From JACCZH01 sp963729445 (GTDB lineage Bacteria > Chloroflexota > Chloroflexia > Thermomicrobiales > CFX8): a DNA stretch of 64,000 nucleotides. The notes under the pieces are model-generated. The model saw only the letters and a list, made by a program, of their open reading frames with translations. It ran no database searches and was not told where the DNA came from. Positions 1 to 9,575 of the stretch are shown piece after piece (within the stretch, counting starts at the first letter, position 1; each line of letters opens with the position of its first letter). A program made the position numbers and the translations under genes. The stretch spans positions 992,001 through 1,056,000 of the forward strand of contig CAVSNU010000003.1 of assembly GCA_963729445.1 (NCBI GenBank). Direction: 5' to 3'.

Positions 1-62
1 TCCACCACCACGCCCTGCACCTGGACTACTTGTCCTACCCCGAGTTTTGTTTCTACTGCCAC
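1..62 (-). CDS. atpD: ATP synthase F1 beta subunit, N-terminal fragment (runs off window)
   Basis: The minus strand from 62 begins with GTG and reads M-A-V-E-T-K-L-G-V-G-Q-V-V-Q-V-Q-G-V-V-V-D. The stretch ending in QVQGVVVD is the usual N-terminal beta strand of F1 beta subunits. A GGGGGA Shine-Dalgarno lies just upstream. It is the next gene after atpG on the same strand, as expected in an atpAGD arrangement. Only about 20 codons are inside the window, so the identification rests on this short motif plus gene order. Confidence 0.85.
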   Translation of the reverse strand, partial: MAVETKLGVGQVVQVQGVVV

Positions 63-104
63 TCTAGTCCCCCTATCAACAACGCAAGTGAGCGCCGCGA
101 CGTG

Positions 105-974
105 CTAGCCTCTGGATGCGACGGCGCCCGCCGCGATTTCCGATACTTCGCGTGTAATCTGTGCCTGGCGTGCCTTGTTATATGTCAACGATAGTTCGTC
201 CATCAGCTCCTTGGCGTTGTCGGTCGCATTGCGCATCGCGACCATGCGAGCCGAGTGCTCGCTCGCGATCGCCTCAAGCATCGCCTGGTACAGCTGTACT
301 TCAATGTAACGCGGCAAGAGCGCCTCAAGCACCTCGTCGCGGCCCGGCTCGAAGATGTAATCGCGGACGAGCTCTTCGGCAGCGACATCCTCGGGCGGTT
401 TGATCGGCAGGATCTGCAGCGCGATCGGCCGCTGGTTCAGTGTGTTGACGAATTGCGAGTAGATCAGGTGAACCGCGTCCACCCGACCGGCGACGAATTC
501 GCTGATCGAGACTTCGACAATCGGCCGCAAGTCATCGATACCGGGCCAGTCGCCCAGGTTCGTGAACTCGGCGGTCACGTTCTGACCATAGCGCGTGAAG
601 AAGTCGCGCCCCTTGCGTCCGACCGTGACCATCTCGACCGGCACGTCCTGCCCGCGCACGAAATTGGTCGCGTGCCGGATAACGTTGCTGTTCAGTGCAC
701 CTGCCAGTCCCTTGTCCGAGGTGATCACGACGACGCCGACGCGCTCGACCGGCCGCTCCTCAAGGAGCGGAAATCGTCCGGTCTCAATGCCATCAGTCAA
801 CCCGGAGAGCCCGGCGATCATGTAGCGGATGCGCTCCGAATACGGCCGCGATGCCTGGACATTCTGCTGTGCCCGGCGCATCTTCGCCGCCGAGACCATT
901 TCCATGGCTCGCGTGATTTGAGACGTGTTCCGAACGGAGCGGATACGTCTCCTAATTTCACGAGGTGATGCCAC
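105..974 (-). CDS. atpG: ATP synthase F1 gamma subunit
   Basis: Central rotor shaft of F1 ATP synthase, linking the catalytic alpha/beta hexamer to the membrane c-ring. The 289-residue protein has the conserved N-terminal helix (REIRRRIRSVRNTSQITRAM) and the matching C-terminal helix containing MRNATDNAKELMDELSLTYN and QARITxE-like residues, both diagnostic of the family. Length is normal. The start is GTG at 974, preceded by AAAGGGGG. It sits between atpA and atpD in a single-strand operon and is probably co-transcribed from the atpZ/I end. Confidence 0.97.
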   Translation of the reverse strand: MASPREIRRRIRSVRNTSQITRAMEMVSAAKMRRAQQNVQASRPYSERIRYMIAGLSGLTDGIETGRFPLLEERPVERVGVVVITSDKGLAGALNSNVIRHATNFVRGQDVPVEMVTVGRKGRDFFTRYGQNVTAEFTNLGDWPGIDDLRPIVEVSISEFVAGRVDAVHLIYSQFVNTLNQRPIALQILPIKPPEDVAAEELVRDYIFEPGRDEVLEALLPRYIEVQLYQAMLEAIASEHSARMVAMRNATDNAKELMDELSLTYNKARQAQITREVSEIAAGAVASRG

Positions 975-1014
975 CGGGTTCCCCCTTTAAGCCGTTTGGC
1001 CGGATGTCTGAGTG

Positions 1015-2535
1015 CTAAGCGGTTGCGCCAAAGTTCATCGTCTTCTTGAAATTCTCAACTGCCGTGCGCAGGCCCTCGACCAGAGCGTCAGTGAGCTGCC
1101 CCTCTTCGAGAATGGCACGGAGGAGATCCGGGTGAGTTGTCTCCATGTAGATATGGAACTGCTGTTCGAACTCGGCCACGCGCTCTACCGGAACGTCGTC
1201 CAGGTACCCATTCGTGGCGGCCCACAGGATCGCGACCTGCTGCTCAACCGGGAGCGGCTGATACTGTGGCTGCTTGAGAATCTCGGTCAATCGCTGGCCA
1301 CGACTGAGCTGCCGCTGGGTCGCGGGATCCAGGTCGGAACCGAACTGGGCGAAGGCCGCAAGCTCGCGATACTGCGCAAGCTCACCGCGCAACCGGCCCG
1401 CCACCTGCCGCATGGCCTTGATCTGCGCGTCGCCACCGACACGCGACACCGAGAAACCGGCGTTGATCGCGGGGCGGATTCCAGCGTAGAACAGGTCGGC
1501 CTCCAGGTAGATCTGGCCGTCCGTAATGGAAATAACGTTTGTCGGGATATACGCCGACACGTCGGCGGCCTGCGTCTCAATAATTGGCAGCGCCGTCAAC
1601 GAGCCACCACCACGCTCTTCGCTCAGGCGGGCGGACCGCTCAAGCAGCCGGGAGTGCAGGTAGAACACGTCACCCGGGTACGCCTCGCGGCCCGGAGGGC
1701 GACGCATCAACAGCGAGACCTCGCGGTACGCCCAGGCGTGCTTGGACAGGTCATCATAAACGATGAGCGCGTCGCGGCCAGCCTCCATGATTTCCTCACC
1801 CATGGCACAGCCCGCGTACGGTGCGATGTACTGCATCGGAGCCGGGTCGGACGCTGAGGCGGAAACGACGATGGTGTAATCCATTGCCCCGTAGCGCTCC
1901 AGAATACCCACGATCTGTGCGACCTGGGCCCGCTTCTGGCCAATGGCGACGTAGATGCAGATGACGCCGCTGTCCCGCTGATTGATGATGGTATCAAGGG
2001 CGATCGCTGTCTTACCGGTCTGGCGGTCACCGATGATGAGCTCGCGCTGACCACGACCGATCGGGATCATCGCGTCAATCGCTTTGATGCCCGTCTGAAG
2101 CGCGGTATTGACGTTCTGACGGTCAATCACGCCCGGCGCGATGCGCTCGACGGCGCGCGTCTTCGTCGTCGCAATCGGGCCCTTGCCGTCGATCGGCTCA
2201 CCCAGCCCGTTCACAACGCGCCCAACCAGCTCGTAACCAACCGGCACTTCAATGATGCGGCCGGTGGAGCGAACCTCGTCGCCCTCTTCGATGTCGAAGT
2301 AGTCACCGAGAATAATGACGCCGACACTGTCTTCCTGAAGATTGAAGGCCATGCCCATGACGCCATTGGAAAACTGGACGAGCTCGTTAGCTTTGACCTC
2401 GCTCAGGCCGAACACCGTCGCGATGCCGTCGCCAACCTCAATGACATTACCAACGTTGGTAATCGTCATCTCGGCTTCAAAGGTCTCAATCTGACCTCTT
2501 AGAATGTCGCGAATTTCTGTCGACCGTACGGCCAT
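1015..2535 (-). CDS. atpA: ATP synthase F1 alpha subunit
   Basis: Non-catalytic nucleotide-binding subunit of the F1 hexamer. The 506-residue protein contains the P-loop GDRQTGKT near residue 170, the alpha/beta-family PAINAGFSVSRVGG motif near residue 360, and an N-terminal beta barrel segment (GDGIATVFGLSEV). Length matches the family. ATG at 2535 is preceded by GGGGAGG at good spacing. It lies between atpH and atpG in the operon. Confidence 0.98.
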   Translation of the reverse strand: MAVRSTEIRDILRGQIETFEAEMTITNVGNVIEVGDGIATVFGLSEVKANELVQFSNGVMGMAFNLQEDSVGVIILGDYFDIEEGDEVRSTGRIIEVPVGYELVGRVVNGLGEPIDGKGPIATTKTRAVERIAPGVIDRQNVNTALQTGIKAIDAMIPIGRGQRELIIGDRQTGKTAIALDTIINQRDSGVICIYVAIGQKRAQVAQIVGILERYGAMDYTIVVSASASDPAPMQYIAPYAGCAMGEEIMEAGRDALIVYDDLSKHAWAYREVSLLMRRPPGREAYPGDVFYLHSRLLERSARLSEERGGGSLTALPIIETQAADVSAYIPTNVISITDGQIYLEADLFYAGIRPAINAGFSVSRVGGDAQIKAMRQVAGRLRGELAQYRELAAFAQFGSDLDPATQRQLSRGQRLTEILKQPQYQPLPVEQQVAILWAATNGYLDDVPVERVAEFEQQFHIYMETTHPDLLRAILEEGQLTDALVEGLRTAVENFKKTMNFGATA

Positions 2536-2609
2536 GCTTGCCTCCCCATTTGCCGCCAGCAGCGGCGCGCCTTGGCGCGCCTTACCGGTCGTTCAATATC
2601 TAGTTCTCG

Positions 2610-3144
2610 TTACTGCGCAATTCTTAATTTTAACCGGTTTAACTGGGAAATAACACTGCCGTCAACCAGCCTGTCGCCTACGCGCGCAACCATTCCGCCA
2701 ATGATGTCTGGATCCACTACTGCGCGTATTACCACGTCACGCCCTACAATGCTCGCCAGGCCCTCGCTCACCAGCTCCCGTTCGTCAGTGGTCATTTCGA
2801 CCGCCGTCGTGACGTCAGCAATAACGATGCCGCGTGACTCAAGCACGAATTCGCGATATACCTCTAACAACAGCGGGATAATGTCGAAACGGCGTCGCTC
2901 AATCAGCATGATCGCCAGATTGCGCGCTGCTGCCTGATCCGGATCAGGCAGCAGCGACTCGATCGCCTTGCGCTTCTGGGCCTGAGTCACGTTGGGGCTC
3001 ATGAGGAAACCACCGAGTAGTGGGGTCCTCAGCAGCCTCAGCGAGACGGGCGAGGGCTTCCAGCCATCGGTCATGCGAATCGTCTTCGCTAGCCAAACTA
3101 AAGATCGCCTGCGCGTATCGTTTTGCTACACCCCGTGAGGCCAT
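2610..3144 (-). CDS. atpH: ATP synthase F1 delta subunit, reading frame interrupted once
   Basis: Delta is the peripheral-stalk subunit that clamps the F1 head. Translation from ATG 3144 gives MASRGVAKRYAQAIFSLA, the typical delta N-terminus, up to about AEDPT. The rest (LGGFLMSPNVTQAQKRKAI onward, ending LNRLKLRIAQ) lies in another frame, so a one-base indel sits around 3015-3030 beside a run of four G. The repaired protein is about 178 residues, normal for delta. The order atpF-atpH-atpA fits. A sequencing error is more likely than a true pseudogene, because the gene is essential and otherwise intact. Confidence 0.88.
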
Positions 3145-3200
3145 GATCCTCCGGCTCCCTGCTTTACGTGTTCACCCCGCTCGCGCGCAACGCCCATACG

Positions 3201-3713
3201 TTACCGGCGGGGAGTGCTACCGTTGCGGCTGCCGGCTTCAGCCAGCGCCTCTTCGATGAATCGCGTTTGATCGGCACGGCTAATGTTCGCCCGCACAATC
3301 TTGCTCGCGGCCAGAACCGCCAGTTCGGCGACTTCTTTCCGCAGCTCCAGACGAGCCTGGCGCACTTCGGCTTCAAGCGCCAACCGGGCCTTCTCGACCA
3401 TGTCGTCGGCCTGCACCTGTGCCTGCTCGCGTGCGCGCTCGATGTTCTGCTCGGACAGCTCGCGGGCGCTCTGCAGAATTGCCTGCGCCTCGCGACGCGC
3501 GTTGTTCAGAATCTCTTCGTTCTGGGTGCGCGTGTTCTGAAGCTCGCGCTCAATCTCTTGCGCCCGGTCCAGGCTCTGGTTGATGCGCGCCTCGCGCGTG
3601 TCCTTCATGGCCGTTATCGGGCCCAGCGCAAACTTCCAGAACAGGTAGATGAAGAGAGCGAACGCCACAAGCTGGACGATCAAATTTGTGTAATTTATGC
3701 CTAACTCACCCAT
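3201..3713 (-). CDS. atpF: ATP synthase F0 b subunit
   Basis: Peripheral-stalk subunit b: one N-terminal membrane helix (IVQLVAFALFIYLFW, about residues 9-28) followed by a long charged coiled coil rich in E, R, Q and A. The first in-frame codon lies upstream, but the conserved start is ATG at 3713 (MGELGINYTNLI), giving 170 residues; the RBS there is weak. It lies between atpE and atpH. The coiled-coil register (alanine at core positions) is typical of b subunits. Confidence 0.93.
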   Translation of the reverse strand: MGELGINYTNLIVQLVAFALFIYLFWKFALGPITAMKDTREARINQSLDRAQEIERELQNTRTQNEEILNNARREAQAILQSARELSEQNIERAREQAQVQADDMVEKARLALEAEVRQARLELRKEVAELAVLAASKIVRANISRADQTRFIEEALAEAGSRNGSTPRR

Positions 3714-3896
3714 GATGTGGGCTAACCTTCTTCCGTTCCGCCGGCTTGACGCCCCGGCCGTCAATCGCTTGTTGCCGCCGGTGACTCCCGGGGAACCAGG
3801 GGGACAGGAACCCGAATCTCAGATTCCCGCCCCACACGGACTGCCACGTGTCTGAATGCTGCGATACCGCCCGAACCAGGCCGAGCGTCCTGCCTC

Positions 3897-4142
3897 TTAC
3901 GCGACGAAAATCAGAATAATCGCGATGACGAAGGCGTAAATCGCGACTGCCTCAGCCAGCGCGGCACCGATGATCATTGTCGTTCGGATCGCGCCTTCAG
4001 CCTCCGGGTTGCGGCCAATGGCTTCCATCGCCTTGCTCACCGCGAGGCCGATGCCGAGACCAGGACCAAGTGCGCCTAGACCAATTGCCAGGCCTGCGGC
4101 CATCGTCGATACGGCACTTGGATCTGTAATACCGTCAAACAC
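3897..4142 (-). CDS. atpE: ATP synthase F0 c subunit (proteolipid)
   Basis: Ring-forming proteolipid of 81 residues with two membrane helices. Helix 1 is Gly-rich (GLAIGLGALGPGLGIG), the polar loop contains RNPE at residues 44-47, and helix 2 carries the ion-binding carboxylate Glu64 in GAALAEAVAIY. The Ser that usually follows this Glu in Na+-type rings is absent, which suggests proton coupling (inference). GTG start at 4142 with GAGGAGG eight bases upstream. Confidence 0.97.
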   Translation of the reverse strand: MFDGITDPSAVSTMAAGLAIGLGALGPGLGIGLAVSKAMEAIGRNPEAEGAIRTTMIIGAALAEAVAIYAFVIAIILIFVA

Positions 4143-4272
4143 CCTACGTTCCTCCTCGTGTCGAGCCGTCCCGCGAAGTTGCTATAGGACCGGCCCGGCT
4201 ACACAACGCACGCCTCCCCGAGACGCGATTCGACCCATCGTTACCGTGCGGGGTCTTTGACCTCCACCAAAG

Positions 4273-5140
4273 TTAATGGCCGTGACTCTCCTCTGGGTTC
4301 CCGTGCTCATCAGCCCCGGCGACGGCGAGCGCCAGGTAGATGAGAGTCAAGAGCGCAAACACAAGCGCCTGGACAAATCCGAATAAGACTTCAAGGAAGA
4401 GGAAGACCGTTGGCACCGCCAGTGTTGCAATAGCAAACCAGGTCGCGGCGGCGATACCGATCATCACGGCAACGAGTACTTCGCCAGCGAAGACGTTGCC
4501 GAAGAGACGGAAGGAGAGTGAAACAATACGAGAGACTTCTGCAATGAGCTCAAGCGGGAAGATCCACCAGGGATCAGCCATATGCTTGATCCGGCCTCCG
4601 ATGCCATGCGCCGTGATGCCGGCCACCTGGACAATAAAGATCGCCAGGATCGCCATTGCAAGCGTCATGTTGAGGTCGGCGCTGGGAGAACGAAAGAGCG
4701 GGCACGAGTACTTCGTGTGCCCCGCCTTGCTCTTCCTCCTGGGCGAAAGCGGGTCCCTGGGTGTTCGGCTGAGCGACGTACGCAATCTGCGCCGTCTCCT
4801 CTTCCTCGATGTGCTTCACACCGATGGTACCCACGCCAGGCAGCAGCCCCGAGTAGTTGGAGAGAATAATAAATACGAAAAGACCGCCAATCAGCGGCCA
4901 GATGCGGCGGCCGACTCGTCTGCCGGCCGTATTCTCAACGATGCCGAGCATGAAGTCGACGAAGGATTCAAAGATGAACTGACCGTAGCCCCTCGGTTGC
5001 AAGGTTGCCCGGCGGGCAATCCACGTGCCGAGGAGGAGGATAACGGCCATGACCATGAGCATGGTCAAAAAGGAGTTCGTGACGTTTAACGGGCCGATTG
5101 AAAACAATGTCTCGGCTGCAATTGAGACATGAATATCCAT
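4273..5140 (-). CDS. atpB: ATP synthase F0 a subunit, reading frame interrupted once
   Basis: Stator half-channel subunit. The first frame from ATG 5140 covers the N-terminus through an acidic loop (HIEEEETAQ, AQEEEQGG) to EVLVP. The second frame continues LFRSPSADLNMTLAMAILAI and includes the helix with the essential Arg (SLSFRLFGN), ending ESHGH. The break is near 4690-4705 next to a GGG run; removing one base gives about 289 residues. The acidic loop between the second and third helices is longer than in many bacterial a subunits. Placed between atpZ/I and atpE. Confidence 0.9.
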
Positions 5141-5152
5141 GTACTACCGTTC

Positions 5153-5461
5153 CTACCCCGACGTATTCTCTTCTTCCGGCCCGCGATTCCCCGAATCACG
5201 GTCAGTCGATCGCTTCAGCCTGACGAGGCCCTTTTCAGGCTGCCCGAGCACCGCAAGCTCGTAGAGCGCGTAGCCTGCCGCAATCATACCCGCCACTATG
5301 CCGAGAAGCACCATTACCGGTGCGGTGCCTAACCAACGGTCGAGTAAAACTCCCCCACCAATACACACCAAAAGACTGACTACGACAGTGCATCCAATGC
5401 CGGATGCCGCACCAATCGCTTGCCAGTCCTGTTGAGAATGCGGTCCGAGCGGGTCCCCCAT
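5153..5461 (-). CDS. AtpZ/AtpI-family protein
   Basis: Small membrane protein (about 102 residues from ATG 5461, preceded by GCGAGGTG) with two hydrophobic helices (GCTVVVSLLVCIGGGVLL and VMVLLGIVAGMIAAGYALYEL), the pattern of AtpZ/AtpI proteins that open F0F1 operons and are linked to c-ring assembly or Mg2+/Ca2+ transport. Helix 1 has the Gly-rich GGGVLLDRWLG segment found in AtpZ-like proteins. First gene of the atp operon, 12 bases from atpB. AtpZ versus AtpI cannot be settled by eye. Confidence 0.8.
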   Translation of the reverse strand: MGDPLGPHSQQDWQAIGAASGIGCTVVVSLLVCIGGGVLLDRWLGTAPVMVLLGIVAGMIAAGYALYELAVLGQPEKGLVRLKRSTDRDSGNRGPEEENTSG

Positions 5462-5488
5462 CCCGCACCTCGCTCTCAAACTGCGTGC

Positions 5489-5497
5489 ACTATATCA
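5489..5497 (-). promoter_or_regulatory. Putative extended -10 promoter of the atp operon
   Basis: On the minus strand the sequence TGATATAGT is an extended -10 element (TG-N-TATAGT) 27 bases before the ATG of the first atp gene. No convincing -35 is visible, as is common with extended -10 promoters. It would give a short leader of about 20 bases. Judged by eye only. Confidence 0.4.
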
Positions 5498-5621
5498 CAA
5501 TCTCGTGACGCACCCTAGTCACTGATCGCATTGTCGCACATTCCCGGCAGCCACTTTCTCAAGCGGCAGGGTCGCTCCATCTGAGAGGAAGATCGTACCC
5601 AGCACGAGACGCGCCATCAGT

Positions 5622-7302
5622 CTATGGAAGCACTGGTTGGCGCTGGCCGTCGACTTCCTGGCGCATGGGCAGCGGTCGCTGGTCGCCCTCGCGCAGCACC
5701 TGCGTGGCCGCGCCAACGAATTCGCGGAACAACGGGTGCGGCCGGGTCGGGCGAGACTTGAACTCCGGATGGAACTGCACACCGACGAAGAATGGATGAT
5801 CGCGCAGCTCCATGATCTCCGCTAGCCGGTTGTCCGGCGACGCGCCTGAGACGATCAGACCGACCCGCGCAAGCTCGTCGCGGAAGCGATTGTTGACCTC
5901 CCAGCGGTGCCGGTGGCGCTCCACGATCAGCTCGTTCGCCATAGGCCTCGGCGGTCTTCGTGCCCGGCACCAGCTGGCAGGGCCATACTGGCCGAGTCGC
6001 ATCGTGCCGCCCATGTCGACGCCCTGCTGGTCGGGCATCAGGTCGATCACCGGGTGGCTCGTGTCGGGGTCGATCTCGGTGCTAGTTGGCATCGGTATAG
6101 CCGAGCACATTGCGGGCGACGTCGATCACCGCCATATGCAGGCCGTAACACAGGCCAAGATAGGGGACCTTGTGCTCGCGTGCGTAACGAGACGGCGAGC
6201 GATCTTGCCTTCGACGCCGCGCGCCCCGAAGCCACCCGGTACCACGATGCCGCTGACGTGCTCCAGCTCGGCCTCGAGCTCTTCGGGCGTCACCAGCTCG
6301 GAGTTGATCCAGTTGATATCGACGTCGACATCATGGGCCAGACCGGCATGCGCCAGCGATTCTGACGACGCTCATGTAGGCATCGTGCAGCTCGACGTAT
6401 TTGCCGACCAGAGCGATCTCGATCTTCTGCCGGCGTGGCGTCCTGATGCGCGCAACCAGCTCCCTCCAGTCGTCAAGGTCCGGCTCGCATCGACCAGCCG
6501 AAGTGGCGGGCCAGATAGTTGCCGAGCCCCAGCCTCTTCCAGCATCAACGGCACTTCATAGATGGTGTCGGCTGTCTCCAGCGGGATCACTGCCTCTTCG
6601 TCGACATCGCAGAAGAGCGAGATCTTCGGACATGACTTCTTCCGGCACCGGCATATCCGAGCGGCAGACGATCACATCCGGCTGGATACCGATCGCGCGC
6701 AGCTCTTTGCACCGAGTGCTGGGTCGGCTTCGTCTTGAGCTCACCAGAAGCGGCGACGTACGGGCAGCAGCGTGACGTGAATGTAGAGGACGTTGCTGCG
6801 GCCCTGGTCTTTGCGCATCTGGCGGATCGCTTCGAGGAACGGCTGGCCCTCGATGTCGCCGACCGTTCCGCCGACCTCAACGATGAGCGACATCCGCGCC
6901 GGCTGCTCATCGGCGACTTCGCGGATGCGGTCCTTGATCTCGTTGGTGATATGCGGAATGACCTGGATCGTGCCGCCCAGATAATCCCCACGGCGCTCCT
7001 TGGCAATCACGGAGGAGTAGACCTGGCCGGTCGTGACGTTCGAGCCCGCGCGCACGTACTCATCGGTGAAGCGCTCGTAGTGCCCGAGGTCCAGGTCGGT
7101 CTCTGCGCCATCCTCGGTGACAAATACTTCGCCGTGCTGATACGGCGACATCGTGCCCGGGATCGACATTCAGATACGGATCGAGCTTCATCATCGCGAC
7201 ACTCATGCCGCGCGCCTTGATCAGGCGGCCGATCGACGCCGTCGTGATCCCTTTGCCGACCGACGAGACGACTCCACCGGTTACGAAAATATACTTGGTC
7301 AT
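5622..7302 (-). pseudogene. pyrG: CTP synthase gene, full length but broken by many one-base indels
   Basis: CTP synthase aminates UTP to CTP using glutamine and ATP. Read across frames, all expected parts are present: N-terminal MTKYIFVTGGVVSSVGKG from ATG 7302 (RBS AAGGGTGAGG), the GGTVGDIEGQPFLEAIRQM motif, the amidotransferase nucleophile region PYLGLCYGLHMAVIDVARN near 6110-6180, and the C-terminal QFHPEFKSRP. Frame changes occur near 7159, 6765, 6718, 6640, 6535 and 6480, with more further on. Each of those listed is repaired by dropping one base. Total length, about 560 codons, is normal. As PyrG is normally essential, sequencing error is favoured over decay. Confidence 0.9.
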
Positions 7303-7376
7303 CGCCTCACCCTTCCCCAACCTGGGCACCCCTACCGGTTGGAAATGTTATGTCCCGTAAAAAAACCATCTCAAAC

Positions 7377-7405
7377 CAGTCATCCTGGGCCCTCCAGGAT
7401 GACTG
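7377..7405 (-). terminator. Perfect 12-bp inverted repeat between MBL gene and pyrG, terminator-like
   Basis: Arms CAGTCATCCTGG and CCAGGATGACTG with a 5-base loop form a strong hairpin just past the MBL hydrolase stop codon. On the minus strand a run of seven T follows at about 7359-7365, some 12 bases after the stem, so termination is plausible but not classical. The arms share the GTCATCCTG core with the repeats at 17.1-17.5 kb, so it may be one copy of a dispersed palindromic repeat. Confidence 0.5.
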
Positions 7406-7429
7406 ACTCCCAACGACCTATCTGATAGG

Positions 7430-8080
7430 CTAGCGCGCCGTGGCGCCCAGCTCCAGCACGACGACTTCGGTCATTTCGCGCAAATCACTCTGGCGCACCG
7501 TCAGCTTGTCCACCGGCGTGACCTCGGGAGCCGCCATCTCCTTCAGAAAGCGAGCGAGGTCTGCCCGGTCATGGTCACCGAGGGCGTTGCGATACTGCAT
7601 CGGGATCACGATCTTCGGTTCAATCTGGCCCACAACCTCCGCCGCGGCTTCGGCATCCAGGACTGGACCGCCGCCAATCGGCACGATCAGGATATCGACC
7701 GAAGTCAGGGCTTCCACCTGGTCGGCGGAGAGGGAATGCCCCAGATCGCCGAGGTGGCAGATCGTTATATTCTCAGTTTCAATGATATAGGCGGTGTTCC
7801 GGCCACGCTCTTCACCGCGTTTGCTGTCATGGAAGGTGCGGATGCCGGTGATAAAGATCTCGTTCATCTCATACTCGCCCGGCGCCCGGACAACCTTGTA
7901 GTCGCCAGTGATGATCTCAGTGGCGGTGTGGCCCGGATGGTCGTGCGAGAGGGTGACGATATCTGCGCGCTGCTTGTCGACTTTGTAGCCCAGTGAGCGC
8001 GGAACGGGGTCAGTTATGATTGTCGCTTCACGCGACCGCAAACGGAAACATGCGTGGCCAAACCACTTTATCTCAGCCAT
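7430..8080 (-). CDS. MBL-fold metal-dependent hydrolase
   Basis: 216-residue protein of the UPF0173/UlaG-like branch of the metallo-beta-lactamase superfamily. The motif SHDHPGH at residues 45-51 gives the H-x-D/H-H metal site, with later conserved CHLGDLGH and PIGGGP segments. ATG 8080 with GAGGA four bases upstream. It stands alone upstream of pyrG. The substrate cannot be told from sequence. Confidence 0.88.
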   Translation of the reverse strand: MAEIKWFGHACFRLRSREATIITDPVPRSLGYKVDKQRADIVTLSHDHPGHTATEIITGDYKVVRAPGEYEMNEIFITGIRTFHDSKRGEERGRNTAYIIETENITICHLGDLGHSLSADQVEALTSVDILIVPIGGGPVLDAEAAAEVVGQIEPKIVIPMQYRNALGDHDRADLARFLKEMAAPEVTPVDKLTVRQSDLREMTEVVVLELGATAR

Positions 8081-8262
8081 CGTCCTCGATACCCAGGTGA
8101 TCGTTGCGACTATTCAAATGCGGTGTGGGCTTGTGACGAGAGGAGTTCTCAGCGGCCTAGATCAGGATACCACGAGACCCATACTTTTGGCATGGATTTC
8201 GGGTACGTCCGTATGGGTGCTGAGGGCAATTTAAGGGAGTCTACGATGCTACGCGAGCGGGC
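8081..8262. other. Intergenic, no feature recognised
   Basis: 182 bases between recX and the MBL hydrolase gene. I see no ORF with an RBS, no hairpin with a T-tract and no clear promoter here. Confidence 0.4.
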
Positions 8263-8883
8263 TCACGTCTCGTAGTCTTCATCTTCGTCGAGCTCTCCGA
8301 ACACTTCCTTCAACACGGGTTTAATGACGTCCCAGCCATAGCCGCGGCGGCTCAGGAAGGCAGCCAGACGGCGTTCCTGCGTCTGGCGGTCCAGGCTTGA
8401 GAGGGAGCTCAGCCGTTTGCGCGCAAGCTCAAGGGCGGCGCCAGCCTCATCTACCTCGGCCTCTTCCAGCACATCGCCGACAACCTCGGCTGAGACGCCC
8501 CGGCTGCGCAGCTCGCCGGCCAGCAGACGCTTGCCGCGCGGGCGGTGCTCGGTGCGGTTGCCCACCCACCACTCGGCAAAGGCCTGGTCGTCGAGGTACC
8601 CCCAGCCCCGCATCCGCTCGATCGCCTGGTCGATGGCTTCCTGGCTGAAATCACGCTTGCGCAGCCGGTCGCGCACTTCGCGCTCGGAGCGCGGACGATA
8701 GCTGACGAAGGTGATGGCGCCCTGGACGGCACGTTCGACCTCGTCAACCGCCAGCAGCTCTTCGATGTCAGCCTCGGAGAGCTCGACACCGCTCCGCAGC
8801 CCACGCTTGACGGCTTCAATCGCGGGCAGCCCCAGGGCAAATTCGCCGTCGATGAACACGCTCACCCGCTCCGGGTCACGCAC
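8263..8883 (-). CDS. recX: Regulatory protein RecX
   Basis: RecX modulates RecA filaments. The 206-residue product has the three-helix repeats of the family, for example RPRSEREVRDRLRKR, IERMRGWGYLDDQAFAEWW and FLSRRGYGWDVIKPVLKEV. GTG at 8883 is the first usable conventional start, with AAGGT upstream. In-frame sequence before it (...KPGTITKVTTQ) resembles the extended N-terminus seen in related RecX proteins and is open back to a stop near 8990, so the real start may be an upstream rare codon. recX is about 22 kb from recA here, not adjacent. Confidence 0.88.
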   Translation of the reverse strand: MRDPERVSVFIDGEFALGLPAIEAVKRGLRSGVELSEADIEELLAVDEVERAVQGAITFVSYRPRSEREVRDRLRKRDFSQEAIDQAIERMRGWGYLDDQAFAEWWVGNRTEHRPRGKRLLAGELRSRGVSAEVVGDVLEEAEVDEAGAALELARKRLSSLSSLDRQTQERRLAAFLSRRGYGWDVIKPVLKEVFGELDEDEDYET

Positions 8884-8957
8884 CTGGGTCGTTACCTTGG
8901 TGATCGTGCCCGGTTTCGGCCTGCGTACCTCACGCGGCTCGCCGCGCCGGCCTGGGG

Positions 8958-9575
8958 TTAGTCTGCGACGCTCTTTGCCTGCCAGTAGTCATACTCCATC
9001 AGTCGTGCCGAGCTCTGGGCAGCCGCTGTGCCGCACAAACGCTCGATGACGTGCAATGACATGTCAATACCCGCCGAGACGCCGGCGGACGAAACGATCG
9101 CGCCGTCGTCTACAAAGCGCACGTTCTCCTGGACCTCAATGTCGGGAAACATCTCGCGCATCCGTTGGATGCTGCCCCAGTGCGTGGTCGCCTTGCCATC
9201 CTGAAGCAACCCCGCCTTGCCCAGCAGGAAGCTGCCGGTGCAGACGGACGTCGTGAGCTCGGCGGCGTCAGCCACCTGACGGATCCAGGTAATGAGGGCC
9301 GGGTTGTCGATCTCCCGGCGCGTGCCCTGACCGCCGGGAACGACCAGGATATCGATCTTCGGCGCGTTGTGAAAGCTGTAATCCGGGATAAATCTCAGCC
9401 CGGCCTTCGACGCGACCGGTTCTGCGTGCTCGGCCACGGTAAAGGTGTGAAAAATCGGGTTTCCATCCCGGCTGGCAGCGGAAAATGCTTCGTAGGGGCC
9501 GCAAAAATCCAGGAGCTCAACGTCCGGAAAAATAAGAATACCAACGTTGCGCAGCATGTCGCTTTGGTCCACCAT
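8958..9575 (-). CDS. DJ-1/PfpI family protein
   Basis: 205 residues with the flavodoxin-like DJ-1/PfpI fold: an N-terminal strand (NVGILIFPDVELLDFCGPYE), VVPGGQG, and the nucleophile elbow SVCTGSFLLGKAGLL with Cys112, followed by THW that can supply His. This arrangement matches the isonitrile hydratase/AraC-amidase-like branch, but the activity is not assignable. ATG 9575 has AAGGAGAG upstream, and the start abuts the stop of the aminotransferase gene, suggesting an operon. Confidence 0.88.
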   Translation of the reverse strand: MVDQSDMLRNVGILIFPDVELLDFCGPYEAFSAASRDGNPIFHTFTVAEHAEPVASKAGLRFIPDYSFHNAPKIDILVVPGGQGTRREIDNPALITWIRQVADAAELTTSVCTGSFLLGKAGLLQDGKATTHWGSIQRMREMFPDIEVQENVRFVDDGAIVSSAGVSAGIDMSLHVIERLCGTAAAQSSARLMEYDYWQAKSVAD